From Terriglobia bacterium (lineage in GTDB: Bacteria; Acidobacteriota; Terriglobia; UBA7540): a stretch of 13,307 bases of DNA. The notes beneath the pieces were generated by a model that worked only from the letters and a program-made list of their open reading frames with translations, had not been told where the DNA came from and did not search any database. The stretch is from the NCBI GenBank assembly GCA_020072905.1, contig JAIQGB010000197.1, positions 1 to 13,307 of the forward strand. The letters are read 5' to 3'. Made by a program: the position numbers and the translations under genes. Below, one piece after another: positions 6,086 through 13,270 of the stretch. Positions within the stretch are counted from its first letter, which is position 1. Each line of letters begins with the position of its first letter.

Positions 6086-6570
6086 GCATCAGGGTTTCCA
6101 GCACGACCGAGCACGACCTCCGCTGGAGCGGCTTCACGCTCGTGGAATTGATCGCCGCCATTACCATCATCCTCCTCCTGACGAGTGTGGCGTTGCCGAT
6201 GGCGCGCATTCAGATTCAGCGCACCAAGGAAATCGAGCTCCGACGTGACCTGCGCGAACTTCGCGAGGCGATTGACCGTTACAAGGACCTCGCCGACCGC
6301 GGCATGATACCCGCTAACGCCGATAGCTTCGGCTATCCGCCCGATCTGGAAACGCTTGTGAAGGGCGTGCCGCTGAAGGGAGCCGCCACGGCCAAATACA
6401 AATTCCTGCGGCGGATCCCCGTGGACCCGATGACGGGCGAGGCGGATTGGGGGCTTCGCTCCATGCAGGACGATCCCGATTCGCGGAGCTGGGGCGGCGG
6501 CAATGTTTTCGATGTCTACTCGAAGAGCTACGGGACGGCTCTGGACGAAACGAAGTATGCCGACTGGTAG
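6082..6570 (+). CDS. gspG: GspG-type pseudopilin 1
   Basis: 162 residues; ATG 6082 overlaps the secretin stop by 4 bp. A 17-residue leader ends in SG, and the mature protein would begin FTLVELIAAITI: a canonical type III signal with Glu5 for prepilin peptidase cleavage and N-methylation. The hydrophobic helix runs to about residue 40 and continues as a charged helix (KEIELRRDLRELREAIDRY). The globular domain has the YPPDLETLV helix, the GspG-like VDPMTGEADWGLRS motif, and a C-terminal DVYSKS...LDETKYADW signature whose acidic residues correspond to the calcium-binding region of GspG. It is likely the major or a principal pseudopilus subunit. It needs a prepilin peptidase encoded elsewhere. 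Confidence 0.95.
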   Translation: MSIRVSSTTEHDLRWSGFTLVELIAAITIILLLTSVALPMARIQIQRTKEIELRRDLRELREAIDRYKDLADRGMIPANADSFGYPPDLETLVKGVPLKGAATAKYKFLRRIPVDPMTGEADWGLRSMQDDPDSRSWGGGNVFDVYSKSYGTALDETKYADW

Positions 6571-7069
6571 TTCGATCGTGAGGGCATCCGTCTTGGCGGC
6601 GAAGGGCTGGTGTCCTTTGTCCTTCGTCCTTCGTCATTGGCCAGGGACAAAGGACAAAGGACGAAGGACGAAGGACGACACTGTCCTCGGCTTCACGCTT
6701 CTGGAACTGATGGTCGTCCTGACGCTGATTCTCATTCTGGCCTCCTTCGCGTTTCCGACCTATCAGGTGGCCATCATTCGCGCGCGGGAAGCCGTGCTCC
6801 GCGACGATCTCTTTACGATGCGCTCCCTGATTGATCAGTTTACGCTTGATAAACAGCGCCCCCCGCAGTCGCTGGATGAACTGGTGGAGGCCGGCTACCT
6901 GCGGGGAGGCGTGCCGGCGGATCCCTTCACGCGCTCGAATCAGACCTGGCAGGTGGACTTCGAAGATGTCGCGGTTCCCGGATCGACGCAGGCGGTCCCC
7001 GGCATTGTGGACGTGCACAGCGGCTCGGAGGAGGTCTCGCTCGACGGGACACCTTACAGCAGTTGGTGA
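6557..7069 (+). CDS. gspG: GspG-type pseudopilin 2 with a repeat-bearing leader
   Basis: 170 residues from ATG 6557, which overlaps the end of the previous gene by 14 bp. GTG 6578 and TTG 6593 are in-frame alternatives and no start has a strong ribosome-binding site. The prepilin motif is VLG then FTLLELMVVLTL, with Glu5. The leader would be 45 residues, much longer than the usual 6-25, because an inverted heptamer repeat (6611-6679) is translated as leader residues 19-41 (including GTKDKGRRTKDD). Cleavage would remove all of it. The mature part keeps the GspG layout: helix, RPPQSLDELVEAGYL, DPFTRSNQTWQVDF and DVHSGS...LDGTPYSSW, paralogous to the upstream gene. It is probably a minor or second structural subunit. 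If the repeat is a recent insertion, the true start may have shifted. Confidence 0.9.
   Translation: MPTGSSIVRASVLAAKGWCPLSFVLRHWPGTKDKGRRTKDDTVLGFTLLELMVVLTLILILASFAFPTYQVAIIRAREAVLRDDLFTMRSLIDQFTLDKQRPPQSLDELVEAGYLRGGVPADPFTRSNQTWQVDFEDVAVPGSTQAVPGIVDVHSGSEEVSLDGTPYSSW
6611..6679. repeat. Inverted heptamer repeat element inside a coding leader
   Basis: Five direct units (GGACAAA x2, GGACGAA x2, GGACGAC) at 6645-6679 face three inverted units (TTTGTCC, TTCGTCC, TTCGTCA) at 6616-6636, separated by TTGGCCAG. The two arms can pair into a long imperfect hairpin. The right arm is the same unit as at 1701-1756. The whole element lies in the leader-coding part of the second pseudopilin gene and keeps the frame open. 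Confidence 0.85.
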
Positions 7070-7073
7070 GAAG

Positions 7074-7094
7074 GGCAGTCGACAGTAGACTGTC
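7074..7094. repeat. Three-unit heptamer relic with 6-bp palindrome
   Basis: GGCAGTC, GACAGTA, GACTGTC: three 7-bp units filling the short gap before the GspF gene. GACAGT (7081-7086) pairs with ACTGTC (7089-7094). GGCAGTC is identical to units at 698-718. No clear ribosome-binding site for GspF remains in this gap. Confidence 0.55.
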
Positions 7095-7102
7095 AACCAT
7101 CC

Positions 7103-8158
7103 ATGGAATACGTCTGCAAACTCGGAACAGCCTCTGGGCAGGTCCTCAACCAGACCGAAGAGGCTCTTTCGGAGACGGAGCTCCGCCAGCGCCTCCAGTC
7201 TGCGGGCTATTACGTTTTCTCGATTGAGCCCAGGCAATTCCTGCAGGCGCGTTTTCGCGGGATGCGGCGCGGGCGCATCCGGCCGGACGACTTCCTGATC
7301 TTCAACCAACAATTCCTGACGCTCTCGAAATCCGGCCTCCCCCTCCAGAAGTCTCTGGACATGCTCGCCCGCCAGACGCCCAGCGAGGAGCTGCGGGCGA
7401 CGCTGGAAAATATCCGCGAGCGCGTCCGCGCCGGAGAATTGCTTTCTGAGGCCTTCGATGATTCCGGCAAGTTTCCCAAGATCTACTCTGCGACGCTGCG
7501 CGCGGGCGAACGCAGCGGCAGCTTGGACCGCGTGCTGGCGCAGTACGTCACCTATCAGAAGGCGTCGCGCAGTTTCCGCAAGAAGTTCCTTTCCGCGCTG
7601 ATCTACCCGGCGTTCCTGCTCGTTTTCCTCTTCGGCCTCATCGCCTTTGTCATTACCTTCATCGTGCCGAGGTTCGCGCTGCTTTATGCCGACCTCGGTG
7701 TTCAGCTCCCGGCCCTGACGCGTTTCGTCATGGAATTCTCGCTGGGCGTGAAGCGGCTGGGGCTGTTCATTCTGATCGGAATCGTCGGCACGCTCCTTCT
7801 CCTGCGCGGCGCCTGGCGCTTGCCGGCCACGCGGCTGGCGTGGGACCAACTCAAATTCCGGCTGCCCATTGTAGGCAAGCTGCTGCTGAAGTTCTCGGTG
7901 GCGGAGTTCGCGCGCGCGCTCGGGACATTGCTCCAGGGCGGTATCCCCATCGTCTCCGCGCTCGGCGAAGCAACGGGTGCGCTGCCCTCGATGCTCGAAG
8001 CGCTCGCTGAGTTCTTTGAAGAGGACGTGAACATCGATCTTTCCACGCTCGTGGCGCTCGTGGACCCTCTGATGATTGCGTCCATCGCCATCGTCGTGGC
8101 GTTTGTCTTGATTGCGTTTTATTTGCCGCTGTTCTCGATGGCGGCGCAGGTGCACTGA
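7103..8158 (+). CDS. gspF: GspF/PilC inner-membrane platform protein, internally shortened
   Basis: 351 residues, against roughly 400 usual for the family. It is the polytopic platform that couples the GspE ATPase to pseudopilus assembly. The N-terminal extension (1-60) precedes cytoplasmic repeat 1 (about 67-160), with SGLPLQKSLDML (77-88) and AGERSGSLDRVL (134-145). Membrane segments lie at about 164-190, 218-236 and 319-343. Repeat 2 starts with GGIPIVSAL (279-287) but jumps straight to GEATGALPSML (288-298). In repeat 1 the equivalent Gly-Glu pair is 57 residues after the Gly of GLP; here it is 8 after the Gly of GIP, so about 49 residues (two or three helices) are missing without loss of frame. 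The family-typical LPLF end is intact. The start has no visible Shine-Dalgarno. It is shortened but has an intact frame; whether it functions is uncertain. Confidence 0.93.
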   Translation: MEYVCKLGTASGQVLNQTEEALSETELRQRLQSAGYYVFSIEPRQFLQARFRGMRRGRIRPDDFLIFNQQFLTLSKSGLPLQKSLDMLARQTPSEELRATLENIRERVRAGELLSEAFDDSGKFPKIYSATLRAGERSGSLDRVLAQYVTYQKASRSFRKKFLSALIYPAFLLVFLFGLIAFVITFIVPRFALLYADLGVQLPALTRFVMEFSLGVKRLGLFILIGIVGTLLLLRGAWRLPATRLAWDQLKFRLPIVGKLLLKFSVAEFARALGTLLQGGIPIVSALGEATGALPSMLEALAEFFEEDVNIDLSTLVALVDPLMIASIAIVVAFVLIAFYLPLFSMAAQVH

Positions 8159-8227
8159 GCACGCTGGACAGCCCAGGGAGGAGGGCCGCCCGCCTTCGCT
8201 GGTGCGCCAGGAAACAGGAGATTCAGA

Positions 8228-9835
8228 ATGCCCGAGCCAACGCCCGACCTTACGCCGGAAATGGAACAGGCACGGCAGTTGGCCGCGCGCTACCAGTTCG
8301 AGTTTGTGGACCTGCGCGACTCCCACCCGGACGTCGAACTCCTGCGGACGCTTCCCCTGGAGTTGATGGTGCGTTACCAGTTTATCCCGCTCGCCACACA
8401 CGATCACCAACTGGAGATCGCCATCGGCGATCCGACGGACCTGGCACGCCTCGACGAGCTGGAAATGAAGCTCGACCGCCGCCTGATCGTGCGGGTCGCG
8501 GCGGAGAGCCAAGTGCGGGAATTCCTCAAGAAGACCGAGCCTTCACAGCGCGTGCTCGAGGAGGCGACGGAAGAATTCCGGCTGGATGTGATCCGGGACG
8601 AGGAAAGCAACGACGATGGGCTTTCCCTCGAGCACCTCGTGGAGGAGCGCACCGGGAGCCCGATGATCCGGCTGGTCGATTCCGTGATCTTCGCCGGGCT
8701 GGAGCGGCGGGCGAGCGATATCCACATCGAGAGCCGGGACAACGCGGTGGTGGTGAAGTACCGCATCGACGGCGTGCTCCAGCAGGCCATGGCGCCGCTG
8801 GCCCGCGAGTTCCAGTCGAACCTCATCACGCGCATCAAGGTCATGGCCGAGCTCGACATCGCCGAGCGGCGCGTGCCGCAGGACGGCCGTTTCCGCGTCC
8901 GCTACCGCAGCCGCCCCATCGATTTCCGCGTTTCCATCATGCCCTCCATCCACGGCGAGGACGCGGTCCTCCGCATCCTCGACAAGGAATCGCTGCACGA
9001 GAAGTTCCGCCAGTTGCGGCTCGACGTGCTGGGCATTTCCGAGCGCGAGTTGAAGCGGCTGCGGCGGTTCATCCGCGAGCCTTACGGGATGGTGCTGGTT
9101 ACCGGACCCACCGGCAGCGGCAAGACGACCACGCTCTATGCGGCGCTCTCCGAGATCAAGAGTGACGAGGATAAGATCATCACCATCGAAGACCCGGTGG
9201 AATACCAGATCCGCGGCATCACGCAGATTCCCGTCAACGAAAAGAAAGGCCTCACCTTCGCGCGCGGCCTGCGGTCCATCCTGCGTCACGACCCGGACAA
9301 AATCATGGTGGGCGAGATCCGCGACAACGAAACCGCGCAGATCGCCATCCAGTCGGCACTGACCGGCCACCTGGTGTTCACGACCGTCCACGCCAACAAC
9401 GTGGTGGACGTGCTGAGCCGCTTCCTCAACATGGGCGTCGAACCCTACAACTTCGTCTCGGCGCTCAACTGCATCCTTGCTCAGCGTCTGGTGCGGACGA
9501 TTTGCGAGGCCTGCAAGCGCCGCGCCGAAGTTCCGCCGGAACTCCTCGATGAGTCCGGGCTCGACCGCGCGACCTGGGGCGCCAAGGAGTTCTACGAAGG
9601 GGCCGGTTGCCCCAACTGCAACCAGACAGGGTTTCGCGGGCGGACGGCCATCGGAGAATTGCTGGCGCTTTCCGACCGCATCCGGGAACTGATTCTGGAT
9701 AAGCGGCCTTCCTCGGAAATCCGCCGCGTGGCACGCCAGGAAGGCATGGTAAGTCTGCGGGAGGCGGCGATCGAGAAAGTCCAGCAGGGCACTACCACCC
9801 TGCGGGAAATCAACAAAGTCACCTTCGTGGAGTGA
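8228..9835 (+). CDS. gspE: GspE/PilB secretion-assembly ATPase
   Basis: 535 residues; AGGAG at 8216-8220 is 7 nt from ATG 8228. It is a hexameric cytoplasmic ATPase that drives pseudopilus polymerisation. The N-terminal GspE_N/MshEN-type domain (about 5-105) contains LPLELMVRYQFIPLA and IGDPTD. I do not see the full RLG..L c-di-GMP-binding pattern in front of it. The catalytic domain has the Asp box (TIEDPVEYQIRGITQ), Walker A GPTGSGKTT (293-301, Lys299), Walker B KIMVGEIRD with Glu363, and the His box ALTGHLVFTTVHANN. The zinc-binding tetracysteine is present: Cys426/Cys429 (CEAC) and Cys461/Cys464 (CPNC). All key residues are in place and the length is normal, so it should be active. It is an assembly-type rather than a PilT retraction-type ATPase, judged by the N-terminal domain and the tetracysteine. 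Confidence 0.97.
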   Translation: MPEPTPDLTPEMEQARQLAARYQFEFVDLRDSHPDVELLRTLPLELMVRYQFIPLATHDHQLEIAIGDPTDLARLDELEMKLDRRLIVRVAAESQVREFLKKTEPSQRVLEEATEEFRLDVIRDEESNDDGLSLEHLVEERTGSPMIRLVDSVIFAGLERRASDIHIESRDNAVVVKYRIDGVLQQAMAPLAREFQSNLITRIKVMAELDIAERRVPQDGRFRVRYRSRPIDFRVSIMPSIHGEDAVLRILDKESLHEKFRQLRLDVLGISERELKRLRRFIREPYGMVLVTGPTGSGKTTTLYAALSEIKSDEDKIITIEDPVEYQIRGITQIPVNEKKGLTFARGLRSILRHDPDKIMVGEIRDNETAQIAIQSALTGHLVFTTVHANNVVDVLSRFLNMGVEPYNFVSALNCILAQRLVRTICEACKRRAEVPPELLDESGLDRATWGAKEFYEGAGCPNCNQTGFRGRTAIGELLALSDRIRELILDKRPSSEIRRVARQEGMVSLREAAIEKVQQGTTTLREINKVTFVE

Positions 9836-9854
9836 GCGCGCAGCGCGCCAAGCT

Positions 9855-10835
9855 ATGGACTGGCCAGGATCTGTAAAACGGCTGTTTTCGGCACACACGC
9901 GCATGTCGCGTTTCGCGCTGCCGGCGGTGCTTTTCGAGATTGAGCCTGAGTTCGTGATCGGAGCACGCCTGGAGGGTTCCCGGCGGCAGGCACGCCGCGT
10001 GGGCCACCTGGGGATTGCGCCCCTGGCGCCGCGTGTGCTCGAGCCTCACCTCGCCCGGGCGAATGTGGCCAACGGCGACGAACTTCGCCACGCGCTGGCA
10101 AGCGTCGCGGCCGTCGTCGGGAACGGCGGTGGGTACGGGCTGGTGGTCCCCGATGGAGCGGCCCGGGTGGGCATCCTGACCTTTGAGACGCTCCCCGATG
10201 CTGCGGGCGAGGCCGAAGCACTGGTCCGCTGGCGGATGCGGGAGAAACTCCCTTATCCCCCGGACGAAGCGCGCGTCTCGTTTCAAGTGCTCAGACGTGA
10301 GCCGGGCCACGTGGAAGTGCTGGCGGTGGCGGCCCGCATGACGGTGCTGGGGGAATACGAAGCGGCGATCGACTCGGGCAACGGCCACGCGGGCCTGATT
10401 CTTCCCGCCACCCTGGCCCTGCTGCCCCTGATTCCCTCCAGCGACAACCGTGGACACCTTCTGTTGCATGTTTGTGCGCGCTGGGTGACGGCCGTCGTGG
10501 TTTCGGGCGGGCGGCCCTGCATCTGTAGAACCCGGGAGCTCAGCGGCGACACACAAGCTGACATGGCCGGCGAGGTGGCTGCGGAGGCAGTGCGCATTCT
10601 CGCCAGCGCGCGCGATCGGCAGCGGTCGGAGCTGGGCAAGACCTGGCTCTGCGCGCGTCCGCCAGCGGGACAAGAGATGGCGAAGGCTGTGGCCGCCGCA
10701 ACGTCTCAGGAAGTGGAAGTACTCAAGCCGCGCGCCGAACTGGCGGCGACGCTCACCGGGGAGGAACGGATACTCTATGAGCGGTTCGGCGCCCCGGTGG
10801 CTGGATTGATATCGAACGGCGCATCCACGTCATGA
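9855..10835 (+). CDS. pilM: PilM/GspL-cytoplasmic-like actin-fold protein
   Basis: 326 residues, 19 nt after the ATPase gene. ATG 9855 is taken as start; ATG 9903 (Met17, giving MSRFALPAVLFEIEP) is possible and closer to where the actin-like fold usually begins. Neither has a strong ribosome-binding site. The similarity to PilM is weak: an FEIEP start strand, EALVRWRMREKLPYP (the helix after which PilM/GspL proteins bind their partner), and a divergent second half. No transmembrane helix is visible, fitting a cytoplasmic PilM rather than a full GspL. The identification rests strongly on its place between gspE and pilN, with a 4-bp ATGA overlap to the next gene. A nucleotide-binding motif is not evident, so it may be purely structural. 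Confidence 0.8.
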   Translation: MDWPGSVKRLFSAHTRMSRFALPAVLFEIEPEFVIGARLEGSRRQARRVGHLGIAPLAPRVLEPHLARANVANGDELRHALASVAAVVGNGGGYGLVVPDGAARVGILTFETLPDAAGEAEALVRWRMREKLPYPPDEARVSFQVLRREPGHVEVLAVAARMTVLGEYEAAIDSGNGHAGLILPATLALLPLIPSSDNRGHLLLHVCARWVTAVVVSGGRPCICRTRELSGDTQADMAGEVAAEAVRILASARDRQRSELGKTWLCARPPAGQEMAKAVAAATSQEVEVLKPRAELAATLTGEERILYERFGAPVAGLISNGASTS

Positions 10836-11407
10836 AAATTACGCTCAATCTCTCCACGATGCCTGGTGCGCGCGAACGGTACGCGTTGGCATGGGGGATC
10901 CCGACGGCCGTGGTCGGTCTCGCGGCGTTGGTGTTGCTCTCGGTGGCTACTGTCCGCAACTTCCGACAATATCGGGCGGTGCGTCGCTCAGTCGGCGAGC
11001 TCCAGCAGGCGGAAGCGGCGGTCCGCGGACAGGAGATGGCGTTGCGGAAAGATCTCGAGCGGTCGGAGCTTCGCGACATGTATCGCCAGGCGCAGTTCGT
11101 CAACGCCCTGATCGACCGCAAGCAGTTCTCGACGAGCGTTTTCCTCGAAAAGGTGACACCGCTCCTGCCCGCGGACGTGCGCTTGTCCGCGATGGGCCTG
11201 ACGTATTCCAGCAAGGGTGCAGGGGTGCGCTTCGTGGTCGGGGGGAGCAGCGAAGAGGCCGTGGAGAAATTCCTGGCTAACCTCGAAGACTCGGCGGATT
11301 TTGCCGATGTGGCAATTCTCAACCAGGGCTTCGCGCAGGGAGGGACGGAGAACGAGCCCGTAACCATTTCCTGCTCGGCTCGCTACCTGGGGGTTCCGTC
11401 GCCTTAA
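10832..11407 (+). CDS. pilN: PilN-like inner-membrane platform protein
   Basis: 191 residues; ATG 10832 overlaps the pilM stop by 4 bp. The N-terminus MKITLNLSTMP resembles the short cytoplasmic INLLP-type motif by which PilN docks onto PilM. One membrane helix (about 20-42) is followed by a periplasmic coiled coil (about 45-90: RRSVGELQQAEAAVRGQEMA) and a small ferredoxin-like alpha/beta domain (about 100-188; FLEKVTPLLPADVRLSAMGL). This is the standard PilN/GspL-periplasmic layout and length. It would pair with the PilO-like protein encoded next, 16 nt downstream. Confidence 0.87.
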   Translation: MKITLNLSTMPGARERYALAWGIPTAVVGLAALVLLSVATVRNFRQYRAVRRSVGELQQAEAAVRGQEMALRKDLERSELRDMYRQAQFVNALIDRKQFSTSVFLEKVTPLLPADVRLSAMGLTYSSKGAGVRFVVGGSSEEAVEKFLANLEDSADFADVAILNQGFAQGGTENEPVTISCSARYLGVPSP

Positions 11408-11423
11408 AGCGGCGCGAGGAAAG

Positions 11424-11972
11424 ATGAGCAGAGGTCGGCGAAAAACTCTGATTCGGGTGCTGGAGATCGCGGCCGCGGGAGTGGTCGCGCTCGATGTGGT
11501 GCTCTATCTCGCTCTGGTGCGGCCCTTGCGCAGTCTTCGGGAGGGGGAGGAGGCCAGCTACGCCGCCACGCGCGATCGCTTGCGGGACGGCAAGGCCCGC
11601 GTGGCCCGGCTGGAAAAATTCAAGGCGACCCTTCCCGACGCGGAAGAGCAATTGACGGCTTTTTTCAAAGACCATGTCCCGCCGCGGCGCCGGGGATTCT
11701 CGCGCGCCGCGCGCCTGGTGCGCGAGTTGGCGGAGCAGGCAGGGGTGCAGGTCACCGGGATCACTTACAAACTCGGCCACGGCAAGGATGAGCCGCTGGA
11801 GCGCCTGGCACTGGATGTCGAAGTGGAAGGGCCTTTCGCGAGCCTGCTGAAGTTCGCGCATGCCCTGGAAACGGCCGACGATTTCATCGCCCTCCGCGAT
11901 ATCTCCTTCCAGCCTGTCGAGGGGGGCACACTGACGCTGCACGTGGGAGCGGACCTCTACCTGACACCATGA
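11424..11972 (+). CDS. pilO: PilO/GspM-like inner-membrane platform protein
   Basis: 182 residues; GAGGAA about 4 nt upstream of ATG 11424. A basic n-region (MSRGRRKTLIR) precedes a membrane helix at about 12-33, then a coiled coil (about 40-80) and a ferredoxin-like domain (about 90-180; FSRAARLVRELAEQAGVQV, then VEVEGPFASLLKFAHALE). The latter stretch is characteristic of PilO. It would form a heterodimer with PilN in the periplasm. Its stop overlaps the next start by 4 bp (ATGA). Confidence 0.88.
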   Translation: MSRGRRKTLIRVLEIAAAGVVALDVVLYLALVRPLRSLREGEEASYAATRDRLRDGKARVARLEKFKATLPDAEEQLTAFFKDHVPPRRRGFSRAARLVRELAEQAGVQVTGITYKLGHGKDEPLERLALDVEVEGPFASLLKFAHALETADDFIALRDISFQPVEGGTLTLHVGADLYLTP

Positions 11973-12523
11973 CGGGCAAAGGCCATCTCGAGAAGTGGGC
12001 GACCGGGTTTCTGGCGGTCGTGTGCGCGCTTCTGATTCTGAATCTGGCCATGCGGGGCGGGGCGCGCGCGGGCAGTCCGCGTTCGACGGCCTCGACATTG
12101 TCCCCGGGCGGGCCGCGCGGCCGCGCGGTCGCCAGCCGGAGCGTTGATGAGTTGGCTCGCTACGATCCGGCGATCCACCTGGACCAATTGAAAGAGCTGC
12201 AAAGCCGGCCGCTGCCCAAGCTCTCCCGCAATCCGTTTGAATCCACCGTCCACGCGGCTCCCAAACAAGCGCAGGCCGCCGGGGCGGCGCCCGCAAAGGC
12301 CACGCCGACTCCTCCTCCGCCTCCTCCGCTAAAGGTGGTGGGGTACACGGAGCAAGCCGGTGGCCTGCGGGAAGCCATCGTCACCGATGAAGATCAGATT
12401 TACGTTGTTCACGAAGGAGAGACATTTGCCAAGCGCTACCAGGTACTGAAGATCTCTCCTACCCAAGTAGAAGTCACCGATGAAACCACGCGCCAAAACA
12501 TTCAGCTCCCGGTCCCGCAATAG
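11969..12523 (+). CDS. pilP: PilP-like/GspC-HR-like protein
   Basis: 184 residues. A membrane helix at about 12-28 has no lipobox, unlike classical lipoprotein PilP, so the topology is closer to GspC. The periplasmic linker contains LDQLKELQSRPLPKLSRNPFE (70-91; the RNPFE motif is typical of PilP-like proteins) and an Ala/Pro-rich stretch with seven consecutive prolines (114-120). The C-terminal HR-like beta domain (about 121-176) reads VVGYTEQAGG...AIV....IYVVHEGE.....YQVLKISPTQVEV, the same module as is repeated four times in the first operon gene. Its expected role is to link the PilN/PilO platform to the secretin N0 domain. It overlaps the next gene by 44 bp. Confidence 0.87.
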   Translation: MTGKGHLEKWATGFLAVVCALLILNLAMRGGARAGSPRSTASTLSPGGPRGRAVASRSVDELARYDPAIHLDQLKELQSRPLPKLSRNPFESTVHAAPKQAQAAGAAPAKATPTPPPPPPLKVVGYTEQAGGLREAIVTDEDQIYVVHEGETFAKRYQVLKISPTQVEVTDETTRQNIQLPVPQ

Positions 12524-12956
12524 TCTCCGGCCGGCCTCCCGGGCCGCGACATCCGAAGGCGGCTTCGCCCTGCTCATTGTCATGATGCTGGCGGTGGTGC
12601 TGCTCATTTCGCTGACGGCTGCTCTGCCCAGCGTCTACACGCAGGGTCAACGTGAGAAGGAAGAAGAGCTGATTTTCCGTGGCAACGAGTATGCCCGAGC
12701 GATGGCTCTGTTCCGTCGCCAGTTCAGGAGGTATCCCACTTCGGTGAAGGAGTTGTTACAGACGAACGGCATTCGGTTCCTCCGACACGAATACACCGAT
12801 CCGATGACCAAGCAAGGGAAATGGCGCTTCATCCACGCCGACGCCAACGGCACCCCGCTTGACTCATTGACCATGCCGCGGCCGACCGTCGCCAAACCGC
12901 TGGGGGGCAGCAGTTCCGATGCGGAGAAGAGCGCGGAGACCCCCGCCGCTGAGTAG
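12480..12956 (+). CDS. Third prepilin-like protein, cut short by an in-frame TAG
   Basis: 158 residues as read to the TAG at 12954-12956. ATG 12480 overlaps PilP by 44 bp; no other start exists before the signal. A 28-residue basic leader ends in EGG, then FALLIVMMLAVVLLISL: a prepilin-type helix in which position 5 is Ile, not Glu, recalling GspK-like minor pseudopilins. After it come EKEEELIFRGNEYARAM, the RRYPTSVKELLQ helix and TDPMTKQGKWRFIH, which line up with the corresponding segments of both GspG-type proteins here. The C-terminal signature expected next is found after the TAG in the same frame (12957-13256), so the intact protein would be 258 residues. TAG also ends the first gspG and pilP genes, so it normally acts as a stop here. 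This is either a single nonsense mutation, a readthrough site or a sequencing error. Confidence 0.82.
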   Translation: MKPRAKTFSSRSRNSLRPASRAATSEGGFALLIVMMLAVVLLISLTAALPSVYTQGQREKEEELIFRGNEYARAMALFRRQFRRYPTSVKELLQTNGIRFLRHEYTDPMTKQGKWRFIHADANGTPLDSLTMPRPTVAKPLGGSSSDAEKSAETPAAE

Positions 12957-13256
12957 GAAAAGGAATCCGGCGAGAAGTCCGCATTTTTCGGAGATAGCAA
13001 GCAAATCCAGGGCGCTTTCCTTATCGGCGTGGCCAGCACGAGCAGGAAGAAATCCATCCGCGTCCGGAACAACAAGTCGCACTACAATGAGTGGGAGTTT
13101 CTGGGCGTGGAACTCAACACGGCAGTTGGAGTGCCCGGACAGGGCTTGCAGCCGCAGGGCCCTGGCCAGCCGAATACGCCACCGTCATCCTTTCCCGGAG
13201 GCCGGCCCGGCGGACTCCCGAGTTTTCCACCTTTGACCGATCAAAGCACCCAGTAA
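12957..13256 (+). pseudogene. In-frame C-terminal continuation of the third prepilin
   Basis: 99 codons follow the TAG without any frameshift. The encoded sequence opens with a charged linker (EKESGEKSAFFGDS), then GAFLIGVASTS, KKSIRVRNNKSHYNEWEF, and a Pro/Gly-rich tail ending in DQSTQ before TAA. The pattern GV.S.S...SI.......Y..W matches the C-terminal signatures DVYSKS...L....Y..W and DVHSGS..SL...Y..W of the two upstream pseudopilins, so it belongs to the same fold as the part before the TAG. No ribosome-binding site precedes the GTG at 13029, so independent translation is unlikely. Confidence 0.75.
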
Positions 13257-13270
13257 CAACCCAGAGATTG

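Noticed and set aside
6314..8512. 732-codon minus-strand ORF opposite the pseudopilin and gspF genes
   Set aside because: It is antisense to three well-supported plus-strand genes and rich in Arg/Gln/His/Glu, as expected from the complement of high-GC codons; no recognisable domain.
8543..9904. 453-codon minus-strand ORF opposite gspE
   Set aside because: Mirror of a confident ATPase gene with all catalytic motifs; typical high-GC shadow ORF.
12954..12956. Genome-wide reassignment of TAG to an amino acid
   Set aside because: TAG also terminates gspG1 (6568-6570) and pilP (12521-12523) at natural protein ends, so only a local event is plausible.
13029..13256. Independent small gene starting at GTG 13029
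   Set aside because: No Shine-Dalgarno, and the preceding codons (GAFLI) are in frame and look like part of the same domain; it is better read as the 3' end of the prepilin gene.
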